From the NCBI GenBank assembly GCA_013396915.1, contig VWZL01002562.1, positions 437,068-501,067 of the forward strand: DNA of 64,000 nt, read 5' to 3'. This stretch comes from Stercorarius parasiticus (Eukaryota > Chordata > Aves > Charadriiformes > Stercorariidae). This document shows positions 1 to 12,400 of the stretch, piece by piece. The notes under the pieces are model-generated. The model saw only the letters and a program-made list of their open reading frames with translations. It had not been told where the DNA came from and ran no database searches. The translations under genes and the position numbers were made by a program. Within the stretch, counting starts at the first letter, position 1; each line of letters opens with the position of its first letter.

Positions 1-2472
1 AAAAGGTGCTTTTAAAATAAGTGGTTATTACCACATCTACTAGATCTGGGTAGAAAGAGGTAGAGAATTTGCATTCTTTCTTCCTGCTAAGAAGGTTGCA
101 TGTCATTTTGCAGCCAATTTCATCAGCTTCCATAGAAGCAGCTGTGACGACTTCCATCATGGAGCTGAACAGTCTCTAAGAGCATGAGTTTTTTTATTGG
201 TAGGAAAAGTGATGAGACACGGAGCACCTCACCTCCCACAAAAAATCCTGCGCCATGTCAAAGACAAGACAAGCAGTTTTTCCTACTGAAAGCAGACACA
301 TCCCTCCTTCAATTCATGATATATCAGAAACTCAGCTCAAAACAACACCAAACATAGTAACACAAAGGCTTACAGAAGGAAGGAGTCCTTGCACATCATC
401 TCTCTCCTGTGCCCACCGAAAAAAAAAAAAAAACACAAAAACAAAACCAAGTGCAGGAAAGGCATCCTTCTGGACTATTAAAGAGTTTGAAGCCAACAGT
501 CAACACGTTAGGTAACCTCATTATCCACTGCCTAGTGCCAAAGGCAAAACAGGTGCGAGGATACCAAAGCAAGAGGAAAGCACAGGCTGTTAACAGAAAT
601 CTGCGATTTTAAGGGCATTAAAATATTTCCAAATGTTCAGAGAAAAGCCTCACAGTGGAGCAGACGTTTATTAATGGAAAAATAGAAGGAAAAATGTGAA
701 TTGCTGGAGAGATGCATCATCCTTAAGACACAGCTTGTTTTTCCCCTTTCTCAGTTCAGACTATTAACACTAAGACTTAAGGGCTTGAGTTTCATTTTGC
801 TCCCCACAGTGAGGAACAGGAAAGACCACTCACTATCTTTTTTTGTGTCACATTACTAAGCTTATCATTTCAGGGGAATGGAACACTAGTGCCATTTTCA
901 GACTCAATAAATAAGACCATTCAACAGGAGAGGTCATATCACAATTGCCACCTTGCCCCTTCAGCTTTCACTAGTCCACCGTTTCCAGTTCAGATCTGGA
1001 GAGAACTGCTATAACTACTAACCAGTAGCAAATTCTGGTGAAGTTAGTGAAGTTACACAGCTGCAGAGACAAAGTGAAAATAAAACCTTTTTCTTGAGCA
1101 ACCACTACAATCAGATCCTGGAATCGGTGGATTCAATCTGGTGGATTGAAATATCTGGGCAAGAAAATAAAGACTAGTAGAGTTCCAAAAATAATGGTTT
1201 TACAGCATCACTTTGATTCTCTGATACACTTTCTCCGACATTTAATGTCAGAATTTAGCTGAATTTATTTTTGTGCATTCCCTCAGTTCCCACACTTGAA
1301 TTACACAATGCCCTTCCATTTACTACAAGGTACATAAACACCTTAACATTGCTCTTAATGAGCAACATTCTTATGAGACTGCCTCAGGTTTTTATTGTTA
1401 TTAACCACTTCCAAGAAAAAGACATCATGTTCCATAATTGCCATGTAAAAATAGTCTTCTATTTCAGTTTTGTATTCAAAATACAACTTATTTTCAATGA
1501 AATTTATTTCCACAAGCCATCTGTAGATGCTGCAGGACACACTGATGGAATTTCAATTTCAAAGAATACCTGATGTTTAGAACTTGTAGCAGTATGAAGA
1601 GCACATATGTTTTTTATTTATAAATTTTATTTATTTATTTCAGTGAAGCCATAGGATTTGCAGACTGGACTTCTACTTGAGGGAATACATGTATGTGAAG
1701 GGAACATTGTACCACCCGAGTGTCAAAATCTCCTAAGAATTATTTACCAGCACTTCAGATACTTTTTCACATTCAAAGCACAATAATGCTGTCTAATTAG
1801 TCTTTAAAAGCCATGATAAATTGGTTGGTAAGTATATACATACAGAAAGTGACAGACAGAAGAAAAAAAAAAAAAGGACAGTTTTAACAGTTCAGACCAA
1901 AAGCCTATATCTACCCCAGCATCCAGTCTGTACTAACTGATGTACAAGTGAAAAAGAAATAGGAACGGGACAAGAGAACAAGTGTGTGAATGATTAACAG
2001 TGAACCGCAGAAGTTCTCGGTGTAACAGCTGATATTTATACCCAGGACTCTCAGTCTTTCCAGTGCTCGCTTTCCAATAGATCACAAGCTCCTGAATCAT
2101 TTCATGAGCACACCATGGGCTGTGCAGTCCATGTCATTGCTATGCTCTGACCAACCACCTCACCCTCAGCGAGCACAAAGCAGGATGGACATTTCAATAT
2201 CCCTCCCAGTTAAAATAATGTGAAAGTTGTCTAATCATGCAGACTCCCACATTAAACTAGGAATCTCTAGGGCAGGAAATTATTAACCACAGACTTGCTC
2301 TCCTACGTGTGCACACATACCCTTTTTGAATAGGGTTGGAGCTCTCAAAAACTTAACAGAAAATTCTTTCCCTCTTCTGGTAAAATTTCAGGTAATTTAA
2401 TTTGCTTGGTTCATCTGTTGCTCATCCCTGTATCATAAATGGACACACACTGTGCTTCATATAATCCAGAAT
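1..2472. other. AT-rich non-coding stretch
   Basis: No gene, RNA or recognisable transposon is visible here. Short homopolymer runs occur, such as an A-run near 419-433 and another near 1862-1874. The open frames (100 codons or fewer) show no family resemblance, no convincing splice sites and no codon pattern distinct from chance. The stretch ends at the 3' tip of a CR1 element. Confidence 0.6.
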
Positions 2473-2891
2473 ATAGAATCACAGAATGGTTTGGGTTGGA
2501 AGGGACCTTAAAGATCATCCAGTTCCACCCCCCTGCCCTGGGCAGGGACACCTCCCACTAGACCAGGCTGCTCAAAGCCCCATCCAGCCTGGCCTTGAAC
2601 ACCTCCAGGGAAAGGGCATCAACAACTTCCCTGGGCAACCTGTTCCAGTGTCTCACCACCCTCACAGAAAAGAATTTTTTCTTGATATCCAATCCAAATC
2701 TACCCTCTTTCAGTTTGAGGCCGTTACCTCGTGTCCTATCATTACACTCCCTGATAAAGAGTCCCTCCCCATCCTCCCTGTAGGCCCACTTTAGGTACTG
2801 GAAGGCTGCTATAAGGTCTCTTCTCCAGGCTGAACAACCCCAACTCTCTCAGCCTGTCCTCATAGCATAGGTGCTCCTGCCCTCTGATCAT
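2473..2891 (-). mobile_element. CR1 LINE, 5'-truncated 3' end
   Basis: Read on the minus strand, this is the 3' part of an avian CR1 retroposon. The plus strand starts with the reverse complement of the CR1 terminus (AATCACAGAATGG, then TTGGGTTGGAAGGGACCTT). It continues through the usual blocks: the 'CCTGCCCTGGGCAGGGACACC' type segment, the 'CTTGAACACCTCCAGGG' segment, the 'CTGGGCAACCTGTTCCAGTG' segment and the 'CTCCAGGCTGAACAACCCCAACTC' type segment near 2826. About 420 bp are kept and the reverse-transcriptase part is missing, the usual result of 5' truncation. It looks less diverged than the other CR1 copies here. The 102- and 62-codon open frames across it on the plus strand are antisense shadows. 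The subfamily cannot be assigned by eye. Confidence 0.95.
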
Positions 2892-3528
2892 CATACAGGA
2901 GTCTAACATACTACTTGTTAGCTTTCTTCAGAAGTGTGGTTTAAATGGAAAACTCAGAACAATGAAGCCTGGTTCCTCAGCCATGCAACTGTTCAACATG
3001 GTTATGCTTCTTGGGATTGTTTGCCAAAATAATTTAGAAACACATTTTGCACATTCTTTCCTTGCCTGTGAGAAAAATTTTAGAATTTTCATTACCTACT
3101 TGTAAATATTTAAATTCACTGGTGGAAAAGGCTGTGCTAGCACTGAGTACCCTCTTGGTTTCATACTATTCAACTATGCTGGGCGTTCCTACACAACCCT
3201 TTTTGAAAAACTTTTACCTTGAAAGGAAATACTCTTTGAGCTTCTGATTCCTGACTGCGGATCTCCTCACGGAACTATTTGCAGGAGGTACCTCTGCTAT
3301 TTAACAAGCTAGCAACACAAATTAATTTACCATTTAACAAGAACAAAGTTTCCTACACTTTTTCCACACTTCCACTATCAATCTACTCTGGCACAAGCCT
3401 ATGTGTCATTATTTCCACAGAGTCATGTAGACTGTTTTATTGAGAAAAATCTTTCCAGAAGTTTTTGTTGAAACATCACTTTGAAGACTATGTAAAACTC
3501 AGAAATGCCACATTTGCCTTTTTTTCAG
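2892..3528. other. non-coding stretch, nothing recognised
   Basis: Unique-looking AT-rich DNA between the CR1 and the splice-bounded open stretch that follows. It ends in the pyrimidine tract (a C/T-rich run closing in TTTTTTTCAG) that would be the acceptor of that stretch. Confidence 0.5.
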
Positions 3529-3685
3529 CTGTTGCTGTATTCCCCCCCAGACTTAAGAGTTACCACCTACCCACTCTTGAACGTTATTCCAATTAAAACT
3601 CTTTGCATCCAACCTGATCAATCCAGAGAAGTGCCAACTATAGATTCTCAAGAAGCATCTCAAATCACAGATAACCAAAATCACT
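3529..3685 (+). CDS. candidate internal coding exon, gene unknown
   Basis: Seen: a strong acceptor (TTTGCCTTTTTTTCAG, ending at 3528), 157 nt open in one frame only, and a good donor (CACT|GTAAGTAAA at 3686). The frame starts in phase 0 at CTG and ends in phase 1. It gives 52 residues, containing 'YSPPDLRVTTYPLLNV' and, near the end, 'VPTIDSQEASQ'. The other two frames meet TAA codons within the segment. Known: such a pair of signals around an open frame is how a vertebrate internal exon looks. Inference: this could be one exon of a plus-strand gene whose other exons lie outside the window. Against: no family is recognised, no phase-matched neighbour was found, and with many splice-like pairs in 64 kb an open stretch this long can arise by chance. 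The upstream ATG at 3505 lies before the acceptor and is probably irrelevant. Confidence 0.25.
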
Positions 3686-6066
3686 GTAAGTAAATCCTGG
3701 CAGTGAGTCTCCCCTTTATATACACACTTCTCTAAAATTTCTCTTGACTGACATTGTGCTGAAATAAGTTCATAAGACAAGTCTGATTTTTCCTCTACAG
3801 ATCACCATACTTTTCCATCACAAAAAAAACCCCAAGTATAAATCACGTAATTGCTGAAATGCTTAGATTGGCATGTTATCTCATGTAAGAGCAAGGTACC
3901 AAGATCTCAGTTGTAGAGACATGGTATTTTTTTATTAGGCAAATTGCACGGTTTTTTTCTTTATATAATGCTTCTGTAGGATAGTCAACATTTTTCCCTC
4001 TTCTGATAAAAGATATAGGCTGATAAACTCAGTATGTATATAGTGTTCTTCACTCATGTATTTCAAAATACAGATAATTATCACCAATTTAATAATAAAA
4101 ATCCTGATATAAAGATCTCTTTCTTCTCATTCCAGCAGTAGAACATGGAACAAAACTTGTGAGTCTGAATGCTCAGTTCAATACATTCTCCAAATAATTT
4201 ACATCCCATTATAAAATAATTAGACTGGCTCAGACTACAAAATGACCTTAAGGAAAGTTCAGGAATTTTGGGTCCTAGGACGTGTACCAGACTCCCACGC
4301 CTGCTCAAAACAAGTCTTAACATCAACAGTAAACGCTGAAACTAAAAAATTCTGTTCTCCTTTAGTCCTATTCTGTCTGCCACAATAATCTCTGCATTTA
4401 TTTCCTCTAAGACAGTCCTTGTTTCGGCATCCCCTTTCCTTCCTTTCCCCACTCACACCTCCCAAACTCTCCAGCTCTCACCCACGCTGCTTTCCTATCT
4501 GTCTGGATAACAGGCAGCATGTGCAAAATTTATACTGGCTGACCAGCTAGTAATTGTGAGCCAGCTAGTTCGCAAGATGATGCCTCAGAATGGGTAACAT
4601 TTGAATTCCGCATACATGTCTTTTTGTAAGAGCACCAATTCACACATCTTTCCTTTATTCAACTCCTCTTTTCCACAAAATTTACAGAAACTTAATTCCC
4701 TTGAGATACCAAGCTGAAAAAGAATATATGATATCATACTGTCTAGAGACAGGGGTGGAGGCAGATAGGATAACAGTCTTCAGATACATCACTGGGGTGC
4801 TGCAAAAAGGATGAGTACTCAATGAGTAGGTAGAAGAAAGAGGACTGAAATTCATCACAAAATATTCAGATTAGACATTTAAGAAATTATCTAACAGTTC
4901 TAGCTTAATTAACTAAATTGCTGATAGAAGGTTGGAATGCCATCACTGGGGCTTTCAAGAACAGGTGAGTTAAAAGTGCTGGAAGGAAATCAGGTGTAGT
5001 TTGATTCTACTTGCTTGGTGGGCAAAATGCCTTAAGAACCAGCCATCCTTATTTGCTGAGATTTATTTCACATTAAGAGAATAGAATACAGAGAAAGGCA
5101 GGGTATAAAACCACCATCAGACATAGCATGAATTTATTTGTAACAATCTTTAGTGAACCAAACAAAATGGACCAAACCCTGTCACCATCTCTGGTGGATT
5201 ATGAGTCAAAGCATAAAGAAACAAACAGTTATAAGAACACGTAGCTCACCACAGTGATTCCCTGGGAGTTCAACATCTTTAGGTCTGACCCCAAATTAAA
5301 AGGTTAAAAACCCAAATCTGTAGGGAAGAAAACACTCAATTATAAATAGGTTCTGAAAATCAGCTTGGTTCATGTCTTGTATTCTTTATTCAGAACTGCC
5401 CACCCTATTCATCATTGTCCTATCTTACCCCAAGTCATTAAATATTCAGGCAGGGGTTTCTTTTCTTACCTAACTAGTACTATGTTTTTTCTTCCCACTT
5501 GGGTAAAGTTATTAAGTGAATCAGTTTCCCTTCAAGAGCTGGATGGCCCTGCCAGCTTAGCCGACATGATGTGTTTCCAAAGAAGTTTCTTGCTCATCGC
5601 AGTAAGGAATGAAATATTTTAAAACCCCAAACTTCAAAATCCCAGATGGTCTTGAAGTCCTTTTTAAATAAACTGTGTGAGTTTACAGTCAAATTTGCCC
5701 AAGAAAACCTTCTAATGGAGACTGAAAACTAGAAGTGTTCTCAGTTTATTAAAAAATGATTTGACACCAGCACAGGCTATTTCAATTTTTTTTTCCCCTC
5801 ACACTACGGAGCTAGACACACTTCTCAAAATATTTGCTTTCAATAAAGTGACAGCAGCCCCTCAAGAAGCGTTATGTAAGAGCCAGTATTTGATTTTTTC
5901 TGTTATATTTCATATTATATTGTCTGTTGAATAAAATGCTTTAAAAACATTAATGTAATATAGAATTTCAGACTCTTAATCATTTTGACAGGTTTTCTGA
6001 AACACTTCAGAGCAACATTTGAGTAAAACCCCCACGCAATACACAGCACTGAAATAGGTGCAGAAC
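3686..6066. other. non-coding stretch, nothing recognised
   Basis: AT-rich sequence without a recognisable repeat or gene. An isolated good donor (GAACAG|GTGAGTT at about 4963) has no convincing acceptor or open frame upstream. Open frames are under 90 codons and look random. Confidence 0.5.
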
Positions 6067-6067
6067 T

Positions 6068-6088
6068 GGGGGGAAGGGGAGGGGAGGG
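6068..6088 (+). other. G-quadruplex motif
   Basis: Four runs of three or more G (GGGGGG, GGGG, GGGG, GGG) are separated by AA, A and A. This meets the usual G3+N1-7 rule with very short loops, which favours a stable parallel quadruplex on the plus strand. No promoter or gene is recognisable next to it. The motif is seen directly; formation in the cell is inference. Confidence 0.7.
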
Positions 6089-9000
6089 CTAGAAAGGTCA
6101 CCACTCTAAAACACATGCATTCATTAGAAGAGAAAAATGCCTGGAAATCTGGCACAAAGAAGAGTGTTTAAATGAAGTCTGCCTGAGGGGATAGCCCTGA
6201 CTTGCACTCTTACCAACTGGATGGATATCATGTGACTGTTAACAAGTATTACGTACCAGGTAAAAAATCTCTCCGAAAGAAGCCACAACACCATGCAACA
6301 CTATGAACAACTTCAGAGATAATACTTTCTAAAGGGGAAATATTTCTAGATTGATGCCCAGTCTGCACAAAAACACATCCAGACAAAAATGACAATAAAC
6401 CAAAATGTACTAAATGCTGTACTTCTAGGATATTCATTAAAGGTGAATTTGGATCCAAACTGAATTAACAAATACTCAGGGTTTCAGGTCAGCTTATTTT
6501 GAATGCTGATTATTTTACACCTTCACTCCAGTTTTTCAGTGCGTGTGGTCATCCTAATGTATACTTTAACTTTTAGACCTACGTTCAAGTTGTCTTCATC
6601 TTGCATCTTAGCTCTCTGAAAGGACTATTTAATCATTTAAATGCCAGAGTCCATATGCCAATTTATGTGCTCTCATCTGAAAATCAAACACACAGTTGAA
6701 ATACAGCAATGGACTCAATGTGTACTTGGTTTTGCAAACCGCAATTATTCAAAAAATACTTCGGAACCAAAAGAAAGCAGCTTTCATTCGCACTACAGAA
6801 AATTCTTGTATTGGACTGATGCCCTTGGTATTCATTGTCCCCCATAACACATGAGTAACTAATTTCAAATATCTATAAATAAAACACATAGCCTTTCATA
6901 CAAGGATCTATTCTAGTTCAAGCACTATAGTAGAAGACATACATGCAGCTGTCAAGTGGAAGTGCTTTACAACTTTTTGTTTTATATACTTCCCCTTTTG
7001 GAGAAAGTTTGAATGAAAAGAACCTCATGCATTGCTTTTCAAAACATCACAGTTAGCAAAATAAACTAAAAGTTTAACATACGTTTTATAAGTATACGTT
7101 GCAATACTGTCAATATCACATTCAGATGGAGACAACTCCATAACAAACTACCAACAAGTTAACTAGCCACCTTCGCCCATTTTTCGTTTAACTTATGATA
7201 GAAATTAATAATTCTGTATGAGCTGCTTCTCCAAGAAAACTCAGCTCCGATTCAGCATCTGGAAGCAGATGAAGTATTGCTTTTGCCCATTTTCACAGCT
7301 GCAGCTGACTAGCAAGAGAAGGTCGAGTGATTAACCCGAGGTCGCTGAGTGAGTCAGTGCAACAGGATTACAATCATTAACACTCCTGGCTGCCAGTCTC
7401 AACCCTTGTTCTTCTACTATCACATACACAGTCGTTACCAGCTTTAGCACACAGAAATGATGGACTAGTTAGTGTCAGACAGAGAGAGAAAGGGCAATTT
7501 TTCCCGTACACAGCAATGTCAATCCACTCAGTCTTGATCTGAAAACACTCTTCAATTCCAGCACCGCTCTGCCAATACATCTCACTTCTGGCCTGTCAAA
7601 CACTGGTATTCATGCCATGGGCCCCTGTAGGACAGCGACTGCCTGCTGAGCCAGATGGAGGGGTGGATGTGGAACTAGACAATTAATTGGAAAGTTCAAC
7701 GCCAACTTGCACCTGCATCCAGCAGTTCACTGACACCACAGAAAGGAAAAAGAGTCTGATCAGAGAAATACAGATACAAACCTCATAGCTCTGCTGGATA
7801 CACTACTATCAAACCGTATTCAATCGCACAGTACTTTGAGAACAGTTAAAATGGGCATTACTTAAGCCATAAACAAAACCAATCATTGTCAATTGGCACC
7901 AGTGCTATGGTGCATGCAAACCAGCATAGAAATAGATGGTATATTTAATATCCTGCACACAGTAATACCTGACTGTAAATACGTGTGTACACTATAGCTA
8001 CAATGACAAATGCAACTTCATATAAAGGTTGCTTCCTCGGTAGAGATTACAGCAACTCCAGATTAAGATTCTGACAATCTTATTTTCTTAAAGTTTAAGT
8101 CATAAATACAGCTCTGACTGCAGTGTCCCTTGACCTGCACCAGCTAGCTTTAAGCAAGTTGGTATCATCATTCATGAAAACAGGGCTGCAGAGGCTTTGC
8201 TCACTGAGACCATTGACAACGCGTCCGCACTGCTCTGGATTCATGGCTGCTGGTGACAATGACCCGCAGACTGATGTTTGCTCTGATGTGCCTGTATGGG
8301 ATCACAGGCAAGGCTCACAGTACTTTGAATCCAGAGTCGCATGGAAAATGTTCTTGTAACCCAGTTTTGTATATCCAAGAGGCCTGGACAGTCCTGGAAC
8401 TGTCATCTTTTGTCAGATTTGTGAGCACTTTTCTGAAACGAAACTCTGAAGCATCTGTTGCTCACCTACTGATGTTTTATAATATCCTTAATCAATCACA
8501 TCTGATACAATAGACTTCCCGTATGCAAACTAGAATCAGTTTCGCTGCATTGATTCACTGCCAAAATCCTTCACCTGGTGTCATAGGGTAGTGGCGTTTG
8601 TCAAGCAACAGCACTGTGCAGTATACAGCTTTAGCAGTCAACTTATTCTGTTCTTCAGTCAATGGCATGGGATCATAAGGAAAGATTCAAGAACTGAAAA
8701 CAGATGGAAAAGATATCTAACTCTTGAAAGGATAACACATTTATCCTATACCATTGCTTAATTTATTTTAGGTTTTCCTAAGGACATTGCAGGTACAGCT
8801 CAGAACAAAATATACCTGCATAGATGTGGATATAGGAATTCTGTGGTTTCCTATCAATTATAAATGAAAGTATTTTAATAGTTATTAATTACACACACTA
8901 GTGCTATGCAGCTACCATTAGTTGGTTTTGATGCTGGGATGAGGGAAGAGAGAGAAAAAAACCGAAAACTATGTATATGGCATCAGTGGGTAACTTTTGA

Positions 9001-9410
9001 AGTTATGAGATAAGTTTAGGATGAATAGGGAGGCAGGACTTAGCTAAAAGAAAAATAAAATCACTTCTCGTGAGCCTTCTAAACACAGGCTGACCCTCTA
9101 TTTTTCTCTGCCAAGCAGCTTGACACACTGTCTGCATTTTTAAGTATCACCGCTCCGAATCTTGGACAGGTATAAGCAACAAAGTGGAAAAGAGTCAGAT
9201 GCAGGCCAAGATAGGCAGCAGATTCACCTGTACCTATCCCAAGGGCAAAGGCCACTGTTTCTCTTCACTCTCACATATGTTGTCTCTTGAAGGTGGTACT
9301 TTCCAAAGTGACATCGTCTTCCTTTCTGCTGCTGCTTCAAGGAATAGTATTTCTGGAGAGTTCAGATCTCAAACAAATGAGCCCCCAGACAGCTAAGTAC
9401 GTACAAACCA
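6089..9410. other. non-coding stretch, nothing recognised
   Basis: AT-rich DNA with no identifiable transposon, RNA gene or exon. The 8123-8513 open frames overlap each other in two frames and have no splice support. Confidence 0.5.
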
Positions 9411-9460
9411 AAATATAATAGTAGTACTTGTATAGCACCTTTAATCCTAAAATCCTACAA
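9411..9460 (+). mobile_element. old LINE tail (L2/L3-like), fragment
   Basis: The string AATAGTAGTACTTGTATAGCACCTTTAATCC, followed by an AAATCCTACAA-type segment, resembles the 3' tail of ancient amniote L2/L3/CR1-type LINEs ('aataatacttagctcttatatagcgcttttcatcc... aaagc'). The copy is short and very diverged. The stretch near 58.57 kb carries the same signature. The family name is from memory and would need a RepeatMasker run. Confidence 0.4.
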
Positions 9461-12400
9461 TAAAAATATTGAATAAACCACATAATGCCTTTTAATTTAA
9501 AGACAGTTCCTTCAATTTGATCATTAAAGAACAACAAAAATGAAATTGGCATAGTGCATAGGTCCTTATTCACAAGTCATCTGTCCCCATTTCTGTCCTG
9601 GGCTTGGTCTTTTAAGCCAGATAAACCTGTCTCCAACTGGCAAGTATATTGAATTTTTCATTTCCCAAGCATTCAAGACTTCAGCAATACAGTAGTCACT
9701 AGAGCTCTTAAAATTCAAACCACACACAGAGTGCTTGATCACATCTACAAATTATATGTTCTTCTCTCAGCCATCCCCATTGGAGGATGTTCAGCGTGAG
9801 AAAGAAGACAAAGTACAGTCTTACAAGCAGAAGGACTGCTTCACCAAAATAGAAATATGACCATCCAACTCTTAAGCATCACCAGATCAAAGAAACATTC
9901 CCAGGAACTGATCTCATTCCCATCTAACAGAACATATACAACAAAACCCTTAGTTCTTAATTAGTATTTGTATTAGGAAGATCCTAAATCAACGTCTTAG
10001 ATGGCACTGAAAGACAGGTGTGCATTTGTAATAAGTTTTTTACAGAAGAAAAGCCAAAGGGTTTCCTTTGTGTTGTACAAAAAGTAGACGTTTCAACTGC
10101 TCTCATGTTGCAGCAGTAACCCAACCCACTGCCATGCAAGGAACCCCATTCCCAGTCAGTTCAGTCTTCTGTTTGAGGGAAGACTGGAGCTGAGCCCTAC
10201 TGAATCACTATGGAGAGCACCTAGGCAGGAGCGAACACCTTGCATCTCTCTGCTGTAACTAATTTGGACATACGGAAGGAGGCGGTGGAGCCTGTGTTCT
10301 TTTTGGCCTAGGAAATACCATCTGCAGCTGTGAAATTCACACAAGCACCGAGTTGGTAAAGAAAACAGATGGCAAACAGAAGCAAATGGTTAAAATGTTC
10401 CCTCCACTGCAACACATGTGAAATCCCTTATTCCAATGGGCTGCAATAAACCTACGACTGTCAGTGCACATATAATGTATTGAAGAATTTTTCTTCACAA
10501 GGAAATAAATCTGATTTTTATCTAAGCTGGCAGTAAACAGGGTCAAATAGTTAACTGTTTCTGTGGCAACTTCCCTATTGTTTTTCAATTTTCAGTTTCG
10601 GGGGTTTTTTTTATAATGCCAAAGTCAGAATGCTGCATAGCTATGGATCACAAGGATGTGAACAAAGGTGAAGAGGGCCCAACTGTCAAATGAGGAAAGT
10701 AAATGTTTATCATAAAGAGCAAACTGTGGTGCCAGATAGAGGAACTTAGCTTCACCAACACTGGATTTATTGTGCATGGTTTAGTCAAGTGATTTATATG
10801 GATTACACCACATTTTCTCTTTTTGTAGCTTGCCTTGATAATCAAAAAATATTCTTGTAATTTACATTAATAGCTCTGCAACATTGTGGAAAATATGAAA
10901 AAAGACCTTTATATTTTTGGCACCTCCTACTGCAGAGGACTGCACACAATCAGTGCTCTTTTGAACTGTTCCAAAGGGTTTGGCAAGAATTTGAGGTACG
11001 CCCAAAATGTCATGAAAGACCCTGTACTGGATCCTCAGAAAAGCTGGTCAGTGAATGTCCAGGTCAATAGTTTTCTTAGGCCCAAGGCCACAGCACACCT
11101 CTGCCAGCAAGAAAAAACATTACACGTACAAGTCACTTCCATTAACTTAACCCAGTGGTTTTCAATAATAATAAAACACGTTATAGAAGTATTATTTCCA
11201 CAGTCACTGGATCCCAAGTTGGGGAATACTTTCAGGCTATAAAAGGATGTCACCACAGAAGATTTCAGAATGAAATCAATAAAGAATTAGGCTTTTTCAG
11301 CACACGTTGCTGCCTCAACAGCACAAACAAAACAAAGCACAGCAGAGAAAAGTGCAATATAGTAACCCAAGAATGGAATTCAGAAAAGCCTGAATTTTTG
11401 ATAACAACTATTGTTTTGACCTTGGAAAAGAGTTCTTTTAGAGTTTTGTAAATGGAAAGAAGTTATGCCTCACTGAAGTCACAAAGAATCAAGTCTGTCT
11501 GTGTGACACAAAGAACAAACGTGGCTACAAGCTCTTGCTGCACTGCTCTGGAAGTGCTCCTCCGTGCTCTGCCAGGGCTGTTCACACAACATGAGGACGA
11601 TGGGGTAGAACTTGTAAGTAAATATTTGCTGTCACTGAGGTATTGGGCCTATGGGCTACATGAAACAGACGCCTAAACTTTCTGATTTAAGAACATAAAA
11701 TTTAAGCTTTTGTTGTTAAGCTGGAGCCAAATCTTGTTCCAAAGATATGCAAGACCTATAGCAGCTTCTCCCAGGGCCAGCAACCAGTAACTCTAGTAGA
11801 AAGCTAGGGACACCTAAAATTTCCCCATATACATGTTTCTTTTTACATGCAGTGAATCATCCTAGAAAAACTCCTTCCAAACACTTTGAGACTAGCTGGA
11901 TACATGGTATTTGGATAGCATAGTATTTGAATGTAATGCAATCAGAGGAACAAAACTGACTTTTACAGGCTGACCCAGAAAGAAGAAAAATCTCAAACAA
12001 AACCCAGCCCTTAGTATTTTAGAAAGAGGGTCTTTTTCCCGCATATTAAATATTGAGCAGAAATAATCAGGTAGGATAATAAGCCTACATGTTTAAAAAT
12101 AAAGCCATAGACATCAGTTCCCATCAAGAAATCTATCTGTTAACTACACGCATCAGATAAAAGCTACGATGAATTAGCACCAAAGAACCAGGCACTGAAT
12201 TTTCTCTGGTTCTCGCTGTTCTGCATCATCGGGATTCCAGGAGTTAGCTAAAATCTATCTACATATGATCAGGATTGACTTCCAAAGTTTTGCAACTATT
12301 AAGATACCAGTTACTGTTAACATCTGGATCAGTCCAGCTTCAGAATCCACCCAAGCCTGAGCTAATTCCGTATTTAAACATATTAATTCCAACCTCAACA

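Noticed and set aside
2486..2794. 102-codon open frame on the plus strand
   Set aside because: Lies entirely inside the minus-strand CR1 tail; an antisense shadow.
11150..11240. CAGTGGTTTTCAA start reminiscent of a hAT-type DNA transposon end
   Set aside because: The rest of the segment does not follow a hAT/MER5-like sequence, and no matching inverted end was found.
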